Of a stretch of DNA of 64,000 nucleotides, positions 26,561 through 37,970 are shown in pieces (the stretch's first letter is position 1; every line of letters starts with the position of its first letter). The stretch spans positions 151,775,104-151,839,103 of the forward strand of contig NC_092520.1 in NCBI RefSeq assembly GCF_037038585.1, in the 5' to 3' direction. The position numbers and the translations under genes were made by a program. A model generated the notes under the pieces. That model made no database searches. It saw only the letters and a list, made by a program, of their open reading frames with translations, and was not told where the DNA came from. Source of the stretch: Patagioenas fasciata (lineage: Eukaryota > Chordata > Aves > Columbiformes > Columbidae).

Positions 26561-27307
26561 CTAAGGATGGAAGGAAAGAACAGAAAAAAAAAATTTACAT
26601 GATCTGTTTTTCAGTTGGGAGCCACAAGATTCTAGCATAACACTGCAAGTGTGGGACATGATTTACTCAGATTTGTTTGCCATCCAGATGTGTAACTGGG
26701 TATCTCAGAGAAAGCCATGACATGAGTCTTCTGACAGTAGAAAGCTTTCTGAGAAAGAAGATGGAATTTTGATCCTTTCTCAATTAAGAGAGTTTTTCCC
26801 TAATTTACCTCTAAGATAAGTAGATACCAGACTAATGCACTGAAATGCAGCCAGATAAGTAAGAGCCAGGAAGCTATGTCATGTATGTGGATTTTCTGGA
26901 TCATCATAACTCCCTTTGTATGTACATTGTCTGAGGGACTTTCACCTCTATTTTATTGCTCATTCTGTCAAAAATGCACTGCCATGGCATCACCTCTTAG
27001 GCCCTGTTATCTTACCAAGACACAAGAGTGTTTTTTTCTCTTTGGAGAATATTTTTTATCTTTTTAAGTTCAAAGTTAAGTGGTGACTAAATATGTCTTG
27101 TACAGTTATTTGCAACTGCAGCCTAAGAGAGAAAACTTCATAATTCAGATAATCCCTTTCAGTTCCTACAGCCATGGATGAACTGTGAATAGCTGGTGTT
27201 ACCAAAGGTGGTGTGTGTTGACTCTATCTCTCACCCGTGCTTTACTCTTGGAATGTCAGAGTCAAATCCATTTCCTCAACCACAAATTACTCAGAAGGGA
27301 GACTTAC

Positions 27308-27422
27308 ATGAATGTTTTTAATCAAGACTACTTGATCTGCCTCCTTGGCTGCTTTCTCTGCAATTTTGACAGTCTCATTGTCTCAGTCAACAAAGTCCAT
27401 GGCCATCATTCCTTCCTCTGCA
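27308..27422 (-). pseudogene. MOXD2: MOXD2 exon, in-frame stop
   Basis: Begins after CCCCAG and completes a split Asp codon, reads AEEGMMAMDFVD, then TGA at 27383-27385, then DNETVKIAEKAAKEADQVV and a donor GTAAGT. In mammalian MOXD2 the corresponding position is a tryptophan, so TGG to TGA is the simplest origin. Confidence 0.85.
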
Positions 27423-27711
27423 CTGGGGAGAGAGTAAGGGGCTACAGGGAGATGGAGAAGACAAATGATGAGAAGCCGAGGAAGGCAGACAAAAGAAATG
27501 AAGTGGAAAAAAAGATAAAGGAGAAAAAGATTGCTAAAGTATCACAGTTAATAGATTTCCTGCAACAAGGGAGTTCAACTTGACAGATCCAGATAAATGG
27601 CTTTTTCTTCCTTATCAGCAACATTTCACTGTCATTATCTTTTCCTTTTTCCATTCTTTGTAGCTACATTTTACTCTGCTACCTCCAGAAACATGTTGAC
27701 TTAGGACTTAC

Positions 27712-27842
27712 TCTGAGGCCTCCTGCTTGAGCACATGCACAACATACAAAATGTCAGAGTAGCTCAAACAACTGGAGATGATGTTACGAGGGTAGTAGAA
27801 GAGGAATGTGAGACACATCTCATTCATGGTGCTTAACCCACC
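27712..27842 (-). pseudogene. MOXD2: MOXD2 exon with the copper-B methionine
   Basis: Reads GGLSTMNEMCLTFLFYYPRN followed by a conserved Ser-Ser-Cys stretch, open throughout, with GTAAGT donor. The Met in NEMC is the thioether ligand of copper B in this family and is kept. Confidence 0.9.
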
Positions 27843-28917
27843 CTGCAAAGACACAAGGATGACTCAAAGGTCTGCTGAGACACAATGAAGAGACTATTTC
27901 TTCTCAGGAAAGCACTCTTGTTCACAGCTTAAACAGATCCTATCTGGCCAAAAATTTAAAAAAGAAAAAAAAAAGGAGAGTTAGAAACAGAGAATCAAAG
28001 TATTCTCACAAGAGTGTCTGTTAAATAGGCTGCTCTGTGGTTTTATAACCTAAATATAACCTAAAGACGCTTATTCTCTCATTCAGGGAGACGACTATAT
28101 TTGCATTTCAGATTACTATATTTGTATACAGTATTTTCACTAGTAGATTTGTATTTCATATTTGTATCCCCAAATCTGAAACTTTTGGAAGTCCAACTAA
28201 AATATTCACGGAATAAACTCACTGTGACATCTAGATTGGGATTTTTCAATTGATCCCTGCGTTTGGAATGGGCCCAACCAGAGCAAACAATGTTACTCTC
28301 TGTAAATATAAACTCTGTAATCCTCTTCAGGTAAAATCTGTTTCTTGTGCATATTTCCAAGTGCAATAATGTCATTAACTCCACCACATGGCATATGCTC
28401 TAAAATAAGTTATGAAGTATGACAATAATTGTTTACATGCTAATTTCTGCAGAATTGATGCTTGGTATAAATAAGAAGAACTAAAAAGAATGTCTTCATA
28501 TTTTGAGAAGTCCAAATCAGACCCAGCTGTCAGATTACAGCAGTTTCTGTATTTGACTTCTGCCTGTCCACTAAATGCAAGTGTTCAATGATTGAAAACC
28601 AACTCAGCTGTAAGTTTCGCTACTTGCACTTGATGTTTTAGACAAGAGTTAGCTTGTATGGTATTGGATGCAAGACAGCTTTGGGATCTGTTCATAAGCC
28701 TATTCTAGGAAGGTCTTGCTGGAGACCTACTCTCCAGCCATTCAGCAACTGTACAAGGCACACCTCAGTATATATACGATATTGTGTCTGGCACAAGAAG
28801 CTTTTTCCAGGGATGTATTTGCTTGAGGAAGAGAGATATGTCTGCCCAAAAGATGTTAATGATGATAAACTGTTTTTAAAAGCAGTGAAAGATTTGTATG
28901 TAGAAAAACAAACTTAC

Positions 28918-28977
28918 AGAAGTAATTCTTGACTGATCCAGTGTCTCATAGTTGCATTCAACCATGATCTCATCCCC
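28918..28977 (-). pseudogene. MOXD2: MOXD2 exon (GDEIMVEC)
   Basis: Twenty codons, GDEIMVECNYETLDQSRITS, between a CTAG acceptor and a GTAAGT donor. It matches the family block GDELxVECxYxT. Confidence 0.88.
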
Positions 28978-29193
28978 CTAGGGAACACAGTAGGTCACAC
29001 TGTCAGAGCCACACAGGCAAAACATGCAGAACAACCGCTCGCAATATGGGGAACCTGGAAACTGTGTGAAAACAACAGGCCACAGCCTGAGGAGGAAGGA
29101 AGGACAGAATATGTCGACATGCTTTGACACCTCTGGTGCTCACCACCTCCCCAGCCTGTCCACCCATGGCTACATCACAGGGGAGGAATGTAC

Positions 29194-29290
29194 TGGTTTC
29201 ATTATGAGGATTTCCTTCATGTCCCGAATCTCCTGCAGCCTGAAGTCATATTTATTGTCCTCACAGAAGATCCCCAGTTGCTCACCATCC
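29194..29290 (-). pseudogene. MOXD2: MOXD2 exon (DGEQLGIFCEDN)
   Basis: Open frame reading DGEQLGIFCEDNKYDFRLQE and on to IMKP. It starts by completing the Arg codon split after the HTYL exon. The donor GTACAT is weaker than the others. Confidence 0.88.
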
Positions 29291-30139
29291 CTGGGGAAGA
29301 CAAACAAGGGGAGAAAGCAATAACATTTCCAGGGAGGGGTGTGGAATAACCAATTTCTGACTAAAATAAACAGAGACAAGAAAAATCCCCTCCAGAAATT
29401 ATGCTTGATCTCTTTTGTACCATGACTCTCAGAACAAACTTGCAGTAGCAGTCAGTCCCAAACATACACCTGAAATTTCTTACCCAACCCTCTTTGGTCT
29501 GGAGTCCAAATATGGACTTTTTACATGTTAGTAATTGTTGTACCTTGAAACTTTTGCCTTTCAGATGACAGCCTGGAATCCCAGAAGTAAGAACTCCAAT
29601 ACTTGCATTACAAAATGCCATCCTAAATGAACAGACTGTCTGACCCTAACTGTGTAACGTTGGCAGGCTCTTTAGGACTTCCGTGACAATGCAGAAGTAT
29701 CACATATGAATTCTTCCTTGCTCTTTCTACAGTGCTTGGTGATGTTGCTTCTTAGGTCAAGCTTGAGTGCTGCTTCTCCATCCATATTGCAGGTTTTTAG
29801 ATCTTGTGAATCAGCATGTGGCTCAGTTATGTGAGACAGTGCAGAGGTCTGGGGATTTGGTGTTAGAACACAACCATCTAAGGCAATGCCAAAATTTCCC
29901 CCTGCCATTCCAGATGGAACTCACATCATACCCTAGAGCACGCACCAGCAATGCTACATAAACAGGCAGGGAACTTGATTTTGAAGGTGTCACAGTGAGC
30001 ACTCCAAGACTGGGGTGTCACTGCGACATCTCGGGTTGCACCCATATTGCTAAATATCATAAGGTTGGGCATTGTTCTGTGGCTTACTGGCACAGATTGT
30101 CTACCTCCATGTAACTGTCTGCAGTGTGGTGCTTGGCTT

Positions 30140-30940
30140 ATCACAGAATCACAGAATGGTTGGGGTTGGAAGGGACCTCTGGAGATCCTCTAGTCCAACC
30201 CACCTGCTAAAGCAGGTTCACCCAGAGCAGATCGCACAGGAACGTGTCCAGGCGGGTTTTGAATATCTCCAGAGAAGGAGACTCCATGGCCTCTCTGGGC
30301 AGCCTGTTCCAGTGCTCTGGCACCCTCAAAGTAAAGAAGTTTCTCCTCATGTTTAGGTGGAACCTCCTGTGCTTCAGTTTGTGCCCATTGCCCCTTATCC
30401 TATCATTGGGCACCACTGGAAAGAGTCTGTTTCCATCTTCTTGACACCCAGCCTTGGGATATTTATAAACATTGATGAGATCCCTTCTCAGCTTCTCTTC
30501 TTCAGGCTAAACAGACCCAGTTCTCTTAGTCTCTCCTCAAGAAAGATGCTCCAGGCCCCTAATCATCTTTGTAGCCCTTTGCTGGACTCACTCCAGTAAT
30601 TCCTTGTCCTTCTTAAACTGGAGAGCCCAGAACTGCATGCAGTACTCCAGATGTGGCCTCACCAGGGCAGAGTAGAGGGGGAGGATAACCTCCCTCAGCC
30701 TGCTGATCACACTTTTCCTAATGCAGCCACTGGCCTTGTTGGCCACAAGGGCACATTGTTGACTCATGGTCAACCTGTTGTCAATCAGAACTCCCAAGTC
30801 CTTCTCTGTAATGCTGCTTTCCAGCAGGTCCGCCCCTAACCTGTACTGGTGCCTGGGGTTACTCCTCCCCAGGTACAGGACCCTACACTCACCCTTGTTG
30901 AACTTCATTAGGTTCTTCTCTGCCAAGTCCTTCAGCTGGT
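30140..30940 (-). mobile_element. CR1 LINE, 5'-truncated, in MOXD2 intron
   Basis: The left edge is the reverse complement of the CR1 3' end (CACAGAATCACAGAATGG). The minus strand encodes the C-terminal reverse-transcriptase part with [23 protein letters not shown] and [13 protein letters not shown]. The frame is open over 112 codons and then broken toward the 3' end. Confidence 0.95.
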
Positions 30941-31062
30941 TATTCTGAAATTAGAAACCTAAGGGGGAGATAGGCCCCACACCTATACTACCAAACACCT
31001 GCACCTCTGTGATGCCTCTTTGGCCAAAGCAAAATTGTGGGTTTTTTTTTTTTAGTTCTGTT

Positions 31063-31084
31063 TATTTATTTATTTATTTATTTT
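31063..31084. repeat. TTTA microsatellite
   Basis: About five to six TTTA units between the two intronic CR1 copies, preceded by a T run at about 31040. Confidence 0.85.
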
Positions 31085-31499
31085 CCAAAATTCTAAGTGG
31101 CTGAAGTAGTGTTCAAATGCTATGCTGCAGACCACAATCTGCTATTTTCATAGCTTGAAAATGAGAATTCATCCTCTGTGGGTTGTGCTGTGCTCAGAGA
31201 GTGCATAAGGGTGCTGAAGTTTTCAGTGTGGGAGGATGGTGGAGGAAACCAAACCCAGTGTAGTTTTTCCCACACAGCCCACAGGAAGTGGTACATACAA
31301 TCCCCAGAACTGTGCCTGTGTGGCCTCAGCATGAGTCTAATTAGGAGGACCAAGCTAAGCAAGGGCACTGTCTAGCTGCTGCCTAGTGTGGATGAGCAGC
31401 AGTCCAGTGCTTGAGCTCACTGCCTGGGCCTATTTTATTTAACAAGAGGTGCAGTCCTGATCTCTTATCTCTTACACTCTGCTGAGCTGACCCTTCTTT

Positions 31500-32600
31500 C
31501 ACAGAATCACAGAATGTTAGGGATTGGAAGTGACCTCAAAAGATCATCTAGTCCAATCCCCCTGCCGGAGCAGGAACACCTAGATGAGGTTACACAGGAA
31601 GGCATCCAGGCGGGTTCCGAATGTCTCCAGAGTAGGAGACTCCACAACCCCCCTGGGCAACCTGTTCCAGTGTTCTGTCACCCTCACTGAGAAGAAGTTT
31701 CTTCTCAAATTAAAGTGGAACCTCTTGTGCTCCAGTTTGAACCCATTACCCCTTGTCCCATCATTGGTTGTCACCAAGAAGAGCCTGGCTCCATCCTCTT
31801 GACACTCACCCTTCATGTATTTGTAAACATTAATGAGGTCACCCCTCAGTCTCCTCTTCTCCAAGCTAAAAAGACCCAGCTCCCTCAGCCTTTCCTCGTA
31901 AGGGAGAGGTTCCACTCCCTTCATCATCTTTGTTGCCCTGTGCTGGACTCTCTCCAGCAGTTCCCTGTGCTTGTTGAACTGAGGGGCCCAGAACTGGACA
32001 CAATATTCCAGATGTGGTCTCACCAGGGCAGAGTAGAGGGGGAGGAGAACCTCTCTTGACCTACTGACCACCCCCTTCTAATACAGCCCAGGATGCCATT
32101 GGCCTTCCTGGCCACAAGGGCACAGTGCTGGCTCATGGTCATCCTGTTGTCCACCAGGACCCCCAGGTCTCTTTTCCCCTATGCTGCTCTCTAATAGGTC
32201 ATTCCCCAACTTATACTGGAACCTGGGGTTGTTTCTACCCAGATGCAAGACTCTACACTTTCTCTTGTTATATTTCATTAAATTTTTCCCTGCCCAACTC
32301 CCCAGCCTGTCCAGGTCTTGCTGGAGGGCGCCACAGCCTTCTGGCGTGTCAGCCACTCCTCCCAGCTTTGTGTCATCAGCAAACTTACTGAAAGTACACT
32401 CTATTCCCTCGTGCATATCATTGATGAATATACTGAATAATATAGGCCCCAGTACTGATCCCTGAGGCACTCCACTGGATACAGGCCTCCAACTGGACTT
32501 TGCCCCATTGACCACAACTCTCTGACTTCTTCCTTCAGCCAGTTCACAGTCCACCTCGCTATCCGGTCATCCAGACTGCACTCCCTCAGTTTAGTTCTTT
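31500..32600 (-). mobile_element. CR1 LINE with reverse-transcriptase core, in MOXD2 intron
   Basis: About 1.1 kb on the minus strand ending in the CR1 3' end at 31500. It encodes [20 protein letters not shown] and the catalytic FADD motif ([10 protein letters not shown]), then [18 protein letters not shown]. Two long open pieces (158 and 163 codons) are separated by a frame change near 32.07-32.18 kb. It is 5'-truncated just inside the reverse-transcriptase domain. Confidence 0.95.
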
Positions 32601-32762
32601 CACTAGGAGCTAGTTCTTTATACTTTAATTCAGACAGTACAGTGTCCGGGGCACTGACGGATGGATACTAACCTGGGAACACCATTCTCATCCACTCTAG
32701 CCCAAGAGGTGGGGAATGGTCCCGTGGCATGGGCAGTGACACTGTGAATTTCCTTCTCTTAC

Positions 32763-32854
32763 CGGTATTGAGCACCTTTCACTCCTCTGTCAGACAGGTA
32801 GGTGTGAAGCAAGTAGGCAAAGACACACAGATCTGGAACCAGCATCCCATTCAT
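32763..32854 (-). pseudogene. MOXD2: MOXD2 exon, copper-B HxH motif altered
   Basis: Reads MNGMLVPDLCVFAYLLHTYL and on to GAQYR. The family has HTHL here, the two histidines that bind copper B. The second is Tyr (TAC at 32798-32800), a single C-to-T change from CAC, expected to destroy the active site. Confidence 0.9.
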
Positions 32855-34667
32855 CTGTGGTTTAAAATGAAGTAGGTCAAAGCCTGGCAGACAGAGCTCA
32901 GCACTATGTTTCAGTCCTGCCCATCAAGTCAAAAGCTTGATGGAACTCATATAATTGTCAGCTTAACATTTTTCTTAAAAAGGAGGTTGAAGCCCATTTC
33001 CTTATGTAGGTCACTACTGATTGAAATGTTGCTCTAGTGAGCCTTTTTGGAAATGACCCTTCTGGCTTTAGGTACTCTGGAATAGTTGTCTGAATTTGTG
33101 ATACCTCATGCTGGGTGCTGTAAGCACATCTTGCTATCAGCTAAGTAAAAACAAAGACAATATACAGGAGAGATAGTAAGTTAAACATGCAGATACACGA
33201 AGCCTAAGAAAGAGCAAATAGAAAGAGTGAAAGCAGAAATCATAAGACACTGGTCTATAAACCACTAAAAGAACAATCAAAATGTAAACCTTTAAAGGCT
33301 CAAAGAAAATCTTTGAAAAATGATGAAAAGAAGAAAAGCAAGATTACCTCAGGCCTCATAAAAGGGAGCAAATTTAAGGCCCATCCAAGGGGGATTGTGG
33401 GACTGCGTAACATTTACAGGATGTTCTAAGTGCGTTAGGGAAATGTACAAAATTTATTGTGGGATGCTTAGGGAAGAGGTCAAAGGAAGGGAAAGAGAGA
33501 AAGAAACATGGCGAAAATGGAGAGAGGAAGAGGAGAGCGCAGTTGTACTGAAGCAGACTACTGGTCAGTATGTTTGTCTGATCAAACTTGGTACTTGATT
33601 GCTGCCGTCTGTACTATCTTATTAAACTCTGTTTTTAACTACTTTCTGCACGAGTGTGCTCCCTATATGGTATATATGTGTGTGCCTGTGGTTTTGAGGT
33701 CGGGTGATCCACTAGGAAGCTTCAAGCTGGAAAGACCCAAGATCCAGATCAGAGACTGAAAAAAAGGGCCCTGAATATGGGCACAGATACTGAAAGGACT
33801 TATGGTCTGGACCAGAAACTGAAGAGAAGAACAAATGTGATTACATATGGAAGCCGGGTGAGTGAGCATATAGTTGTGTTCCTCTTGTGAACTTTGAGTC
33901 TGATTAGTCAGAGAAGAGGAAGAAGATTGGGTCATATGTGCTGTCCATGCTCATGTGGGCATTGTTTGTGTCTGGGTGGTGTCTGTAAAGGTCCTGTTCT
34001 CCTGTCTGTGTTTATCTGTTTGTGGTCAGCTGAGTCTGCTCTCTGAGTGTGCATGTTTGGATAGGGTTGGGAGTGTCTTATCTCTTTGGAGTTTATCCGC
34101 AGCCTCAGCACTGCCTGGAACAGAAAAAAGGGAAAGTGGCAACCTCACAGCTAGTGGTCCTGGAGAGGATAAATTCACTGGATCCCACAGTCCACTAGAG
34201 CTGATTATTACCAGCAGCTTCTTGGCTGTGTTGTGTGGGATGTTAGATCTCCACTCTAGAGGTACCTTCTTGACCTGAGAGACAGCACCACATCCTCCCA
34301 GCCTGGTACCTGCCTTCCTGCACCTTCCACACACCTATGGTAGGACAAAGGCCACTTGATTGTGATGGAACAGTCTCCCTTGGGGGTCTTAGGAAGTCAC
34401 TACATCCTTTAGGTTTTGTTTCCCTTTCACTTAGATGGGATGAAGGGGTATTGGAGCTATGGTTCTGACATGCTCACACTGCTCTGCTAATGCTCTTGGG
34501 CCAAACCTTGAGTCTCTTCTGAGAACCGATATCCATTTTGCACCATGCAAACATGGAGGCTAAGATGGCACCCTGCACCAAATGGCTTTTGGACATGTCT
34601 ACAGCAAGATGAAAACCTAAAGTGGGAATGATCAAAAAAGATTTCATATGGCTTTCCTCATACTCAC

Positions 34668-34834
34668 TTCATCAAACTGGCTGGAATTGCACAGGCCATA
34701 AGATCTGTAGGATTCTGCTCCAGGAGGAATGAAATGCACAGGGAAAATGAAGATACCTGTTTGCAGAACCCCCACATCATATTTCCGTAGCTCTGGCGTG
34801 TAGTAGATTCACACCCCTGAACTGTCGATCAAGC
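34668..34834 (-). pseudogene. MOXD2: MOXD2 exon, in-frame stop
   Basis: Reads LIDSSGV, TGA at 34809-34811, then IYYTPELRKYDVGVLQTG and FPVHFIPPGAESY. The family has Arg at the stop position (SSGxRxYYT), so CGA to TGA at a CpG explains it. Splice sites are intact. Confidence 0.92.
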
Positions 34835-35506
34835 CTGTGAAAGAAAAGTGACTACTCCTTCAGCAATGACCCCAGAAACATCAGAAGTGGGGCCTGAAGC
34901 AAGAACCCATGCAGCATCTCTTTCCCAGCCACAGGCTGGGAACAGGCACAGAGTAACAGGATGACCTACTTATAGTCTCAGACAATTTCCATAAAATTAC
35001 TCCACGCTTTTGTTTCCCCTTCTGTAAAATGATGGCAAATACCATGGTGGCATTCTTCATCACCTGTCACAAAGACTGAGGGCTGGAGTAAACGGCATTA
35101 TAGAAGCCTGGGGTGGTATTATTAGGCTCTCAGGTCTTCATCCTGAGTCTCGATACAGCTATTTCTCCTGCAGCCACGCTGTCCCTTCCCACTCCTCTCC
35201 TTTCTCCTATGATGCCCACATTTCCCTGACGTTTTCCCCAACACTCCCACACAGTGGGAGGATGTGCTCCGCTTTTTCAATGGCAAGATGCATCTGATCT
35301 AAGCAGGTGTAACCGCGTTTCAAAAATTTAAGTTCTTCCTGAATGGGAGCCCAGTCCAGCTGACTCTTGCTGTCCTGAAGGTTTGTACTGAGCAGCATAT
35401 GAAAGGATTTAATGCAGAAGCTGGTTTCCAATAGGCATGTAGATGAGGTCTGAGACTTCCATCCTGAAAACATTCTTTGTCAGACAACTGCCCAGCACTT
35501 ACTCAC

Positions 35507-35609
35507 CTGGTAACAAGTCAAAATTGCTGTAATGGATTTCTAGTAGGATGTACTGAGGGTCTCAAGGTGTCCCTATAGAAATTCCAGCTTCATCTGGAAA
35601 TTGGTAAGA
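35507..35609 (-). pseudogene. MOXD2: MOXD2 exon, in-frame stop
   Basis: Reads SYQFPDEAGISIGTP, TGA at 35562-35564, then DPQYILLEIHYSNF. It matches the family block FPxxxGxSxGTPxDPQxxxLExHYxN. Acceptor TTAG and donor GTGAGT are intact. Confidence 0.92.
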
Positions 35610-36550
35610 CTAAAGAGGAAAAGGAGGAATAAAGTTATATGGAGTAGTTAGTTTATAACACTTCTCTGTTTTGTTGTTTCTTTTTTTTTTTTTTTTGATT
35701 GAACACTTACAAAAAGAAAGTTCTTGCTTTCTCACATTTCTGAATATTTATTTACATATTGTTAGAAATCAAAATGTTCTGGGGAATTCTGCCAGTTCCA
35801 TTTCTTTTCCTTCTGAGTTGGAACAAGGGAAAATTCTCAAACTTTATTTTTCATTTGTCCTTTTGACTGATTTAATCTTTATTTTTATACTATAATTAAT
35901 AAGAAATTGTTATAGTATGTGTATGTTATTGCAGCAAATTTCATATCAATATTGGCACCATATAATATAAATTCTGAGTAGAATTAGTATAAGGATTTTG
36001 TCTAAAACTTATCTCCTCCATCTCTCCATCCCTGTGTACATGCATACTATAGAAATACAAAATACATTTTGCTTTGAAAGGCATAAGATAGATACCATAA
36101 TTTGTGCAGCACTGACTTCCAACTAGGCCACTCAGAAGCACCAATTTCACTGAACTTTTGATTTTACTCTGCTGAAGAAGAGGTAGAGCCAGTAGGAAAA
36201 AAGCAGAAAGTAGGTACACTTCTGTCAGTTACACAAGACTAGCACAAGGAGCATTTTGTGAAATTAATGGTGACTATATCAAAAGGTCAGAATGAAAGCC
36301 TTTAGTGTGTGACATACAAAACGTGTTTAATGCAGGTATGATGATGATAATAATATGCAGAGCATTGCCGACTATGTGGAAATGGCTGGCATCACCCGAT
36401 GCAGCAGAAGCAAAGTAGGGACGGTATGAGGAAACTTCCCCAGTTTGTTTGGCCTTTCAGGACTGTGGGGTCTTAACTGAACAAGCTCCCAAGAAGGGTG
36501 CAGCTGTTCATAACAAGAAATGGGGCAGGGAATGGGACCTGCAGACTCAC

Positions 36551-36718
36551 CTCTCCTCCAACAGCCCAGCCCACAAGCACCTGAGAGCACAGGGAAAAAT
36601 CTGAATTGGCTCCATAGCAATCACCTACGCCATTGGGTAACACAATGGCGTTGCCACAGGCATAAACAAGAATGTGATGAACCAAGGTTATGTTGTGGGG
36701 TGTTATTACAGGTTCAAA
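36551..36718 (-). pseudogene. MOXD2: MOXD2 exon with the third copper-A histidine
   Basis: Fifty-six open codons starting FEPVITPHNITLVHHILVY and ending VLVGWAVGGE. The VHH motif carries the third copper-A ligand and is kept. The Cys pattern (YACGN, DCYG, SLCSQ) is also kept. Confidence 0.93.
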
Positions 36719-37886
36719 CTGTAACCAAAAGAAAAAAGTCAAAGTTATTGTCAGCTCTAAAATATTTATTTCCCAGGCAACTGGAAAGAGCAGTTAACCG
36801 TAGCTGAGGCAAACAGATATAATCTGTTTCATAAAATCGATGGTAAACTGGGTGATGATTTATCTACTCATTTTGGTATGCAACCAGCAGAGTCCATTTT
36901 TCCAGAAAGGATTTCCATCTTTCTCTAAAGCACCTCTCCTTTATCAGAATCACAGGAGTGTCTATTTGACCTGTTATGCTGAGCAGCGTGGTTCCAGGCT
37001 AGAAATGTACATAGTTTACCACATACAGAATTATCTTGGCTGCAAAGCAAGATAAGGGACCTTGATCTCAGGTCCGCTATATGCCAAAAATGCTATAATC
37101 AAGACAGTTTTAAATAAACCCCAGAAATTACCTGAATCTGTTCATTAATCACAGAACTTTTTACCAGCATTGATGAGATCAGGCATCAAAATCTTGTTAC
37201 CACAAGAACTGACAGAAACTCTTGAGTCTGTTCTGCGGGATTACCTATGAAATTCTTCTTTTTTTCCAGCCCATGCAAATTCTTCCTTGTGAAATTCTGC
37301 TGTATGCCATTGCAGTGGAACATCTGTTTTTAAGAGCTCAAAACCCATGAAAATAGGGTTGCTTGACATTGAAGCAAAGCTACCTTAATTTGAGAAGTAA
37401 ACTAGGCTTATTTTGGAAAGTTCCTGTTTCTTTTTTTTGCTCTTCTTTTTTTTGCATATTCCATCTTGAAAACAGAACTGCAAAAATATTAATTTTGCTT
37501 TCTATACAAATACTCTTAGCAATTTCCGAGGATGAAAGCAAAAGTATTTTCCAATATAGAAAATTCCAGAGGCTCCCTTTGATTTCAAAGATACCAATAG
37601 ATAATGGCCTGAGCTCACTACACTGAGACATCAGACTTGTAGCAAGGTTTCTTCAGGTGTGATGTACACAAAGACAAAGGTACTTCCAAACCTAGAAACC
37701 AGGCACAGTTTATCTCCACACAAGCCAGACAAATTGTCTGGCTCATCCCGATGACAGTGAAAGACAGATGGAATGCTCCCAAATTATAATAAAATGCTGT
37801 AAAAGATGGACTTGTACACATGATTGAAGGAACAAGTCTCTCCTGACCTATTTTTTTTTCCCCAGTAATACAGCCTGCAAGTTTAC

Positions 37887-37970
37887 CTTGTAGATATGGT
37901 GTTTCTGCTTGACCATGGGCAGTGGGATAAAGGCACAGGCATACTTGGTTTCTTGAGCTGGGACAGCAAA
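37887..37970 (-). pseudogene. MOXD2: MOXD2 exon with the first copper-A histidine pair
   Basis: Twenty-eight open codons containing VPAQETKYACAFIPLPM and KHHIYK, the paired copper-A histidines. Bounded by CCCAG and GTAAAC. Confidence 0.92.

Noticed and set aside
31580-32554. Reverse-transcriptase frames as a host gene or retron
   Set aside because: The sequence is CR1 ORF2 with the CR1 3' end, truncated and interrupted; an ordinary LINE copy.
33340-33760. Possible LTR in a MOXD2 intron, with an ATTAAA signal and a T-rich part
   Set aside because: Suggestive layout only; no borders, target duplication or related copy in the window.
27383-35564. MOXD2 as a selenoprotein with TGA read as selenocysteine
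   Set aside because: The TGA codons fall at Arg, Trp and another non-Cys position, the copper-B His is also lost, exons are missing, and no SECIS was seen.
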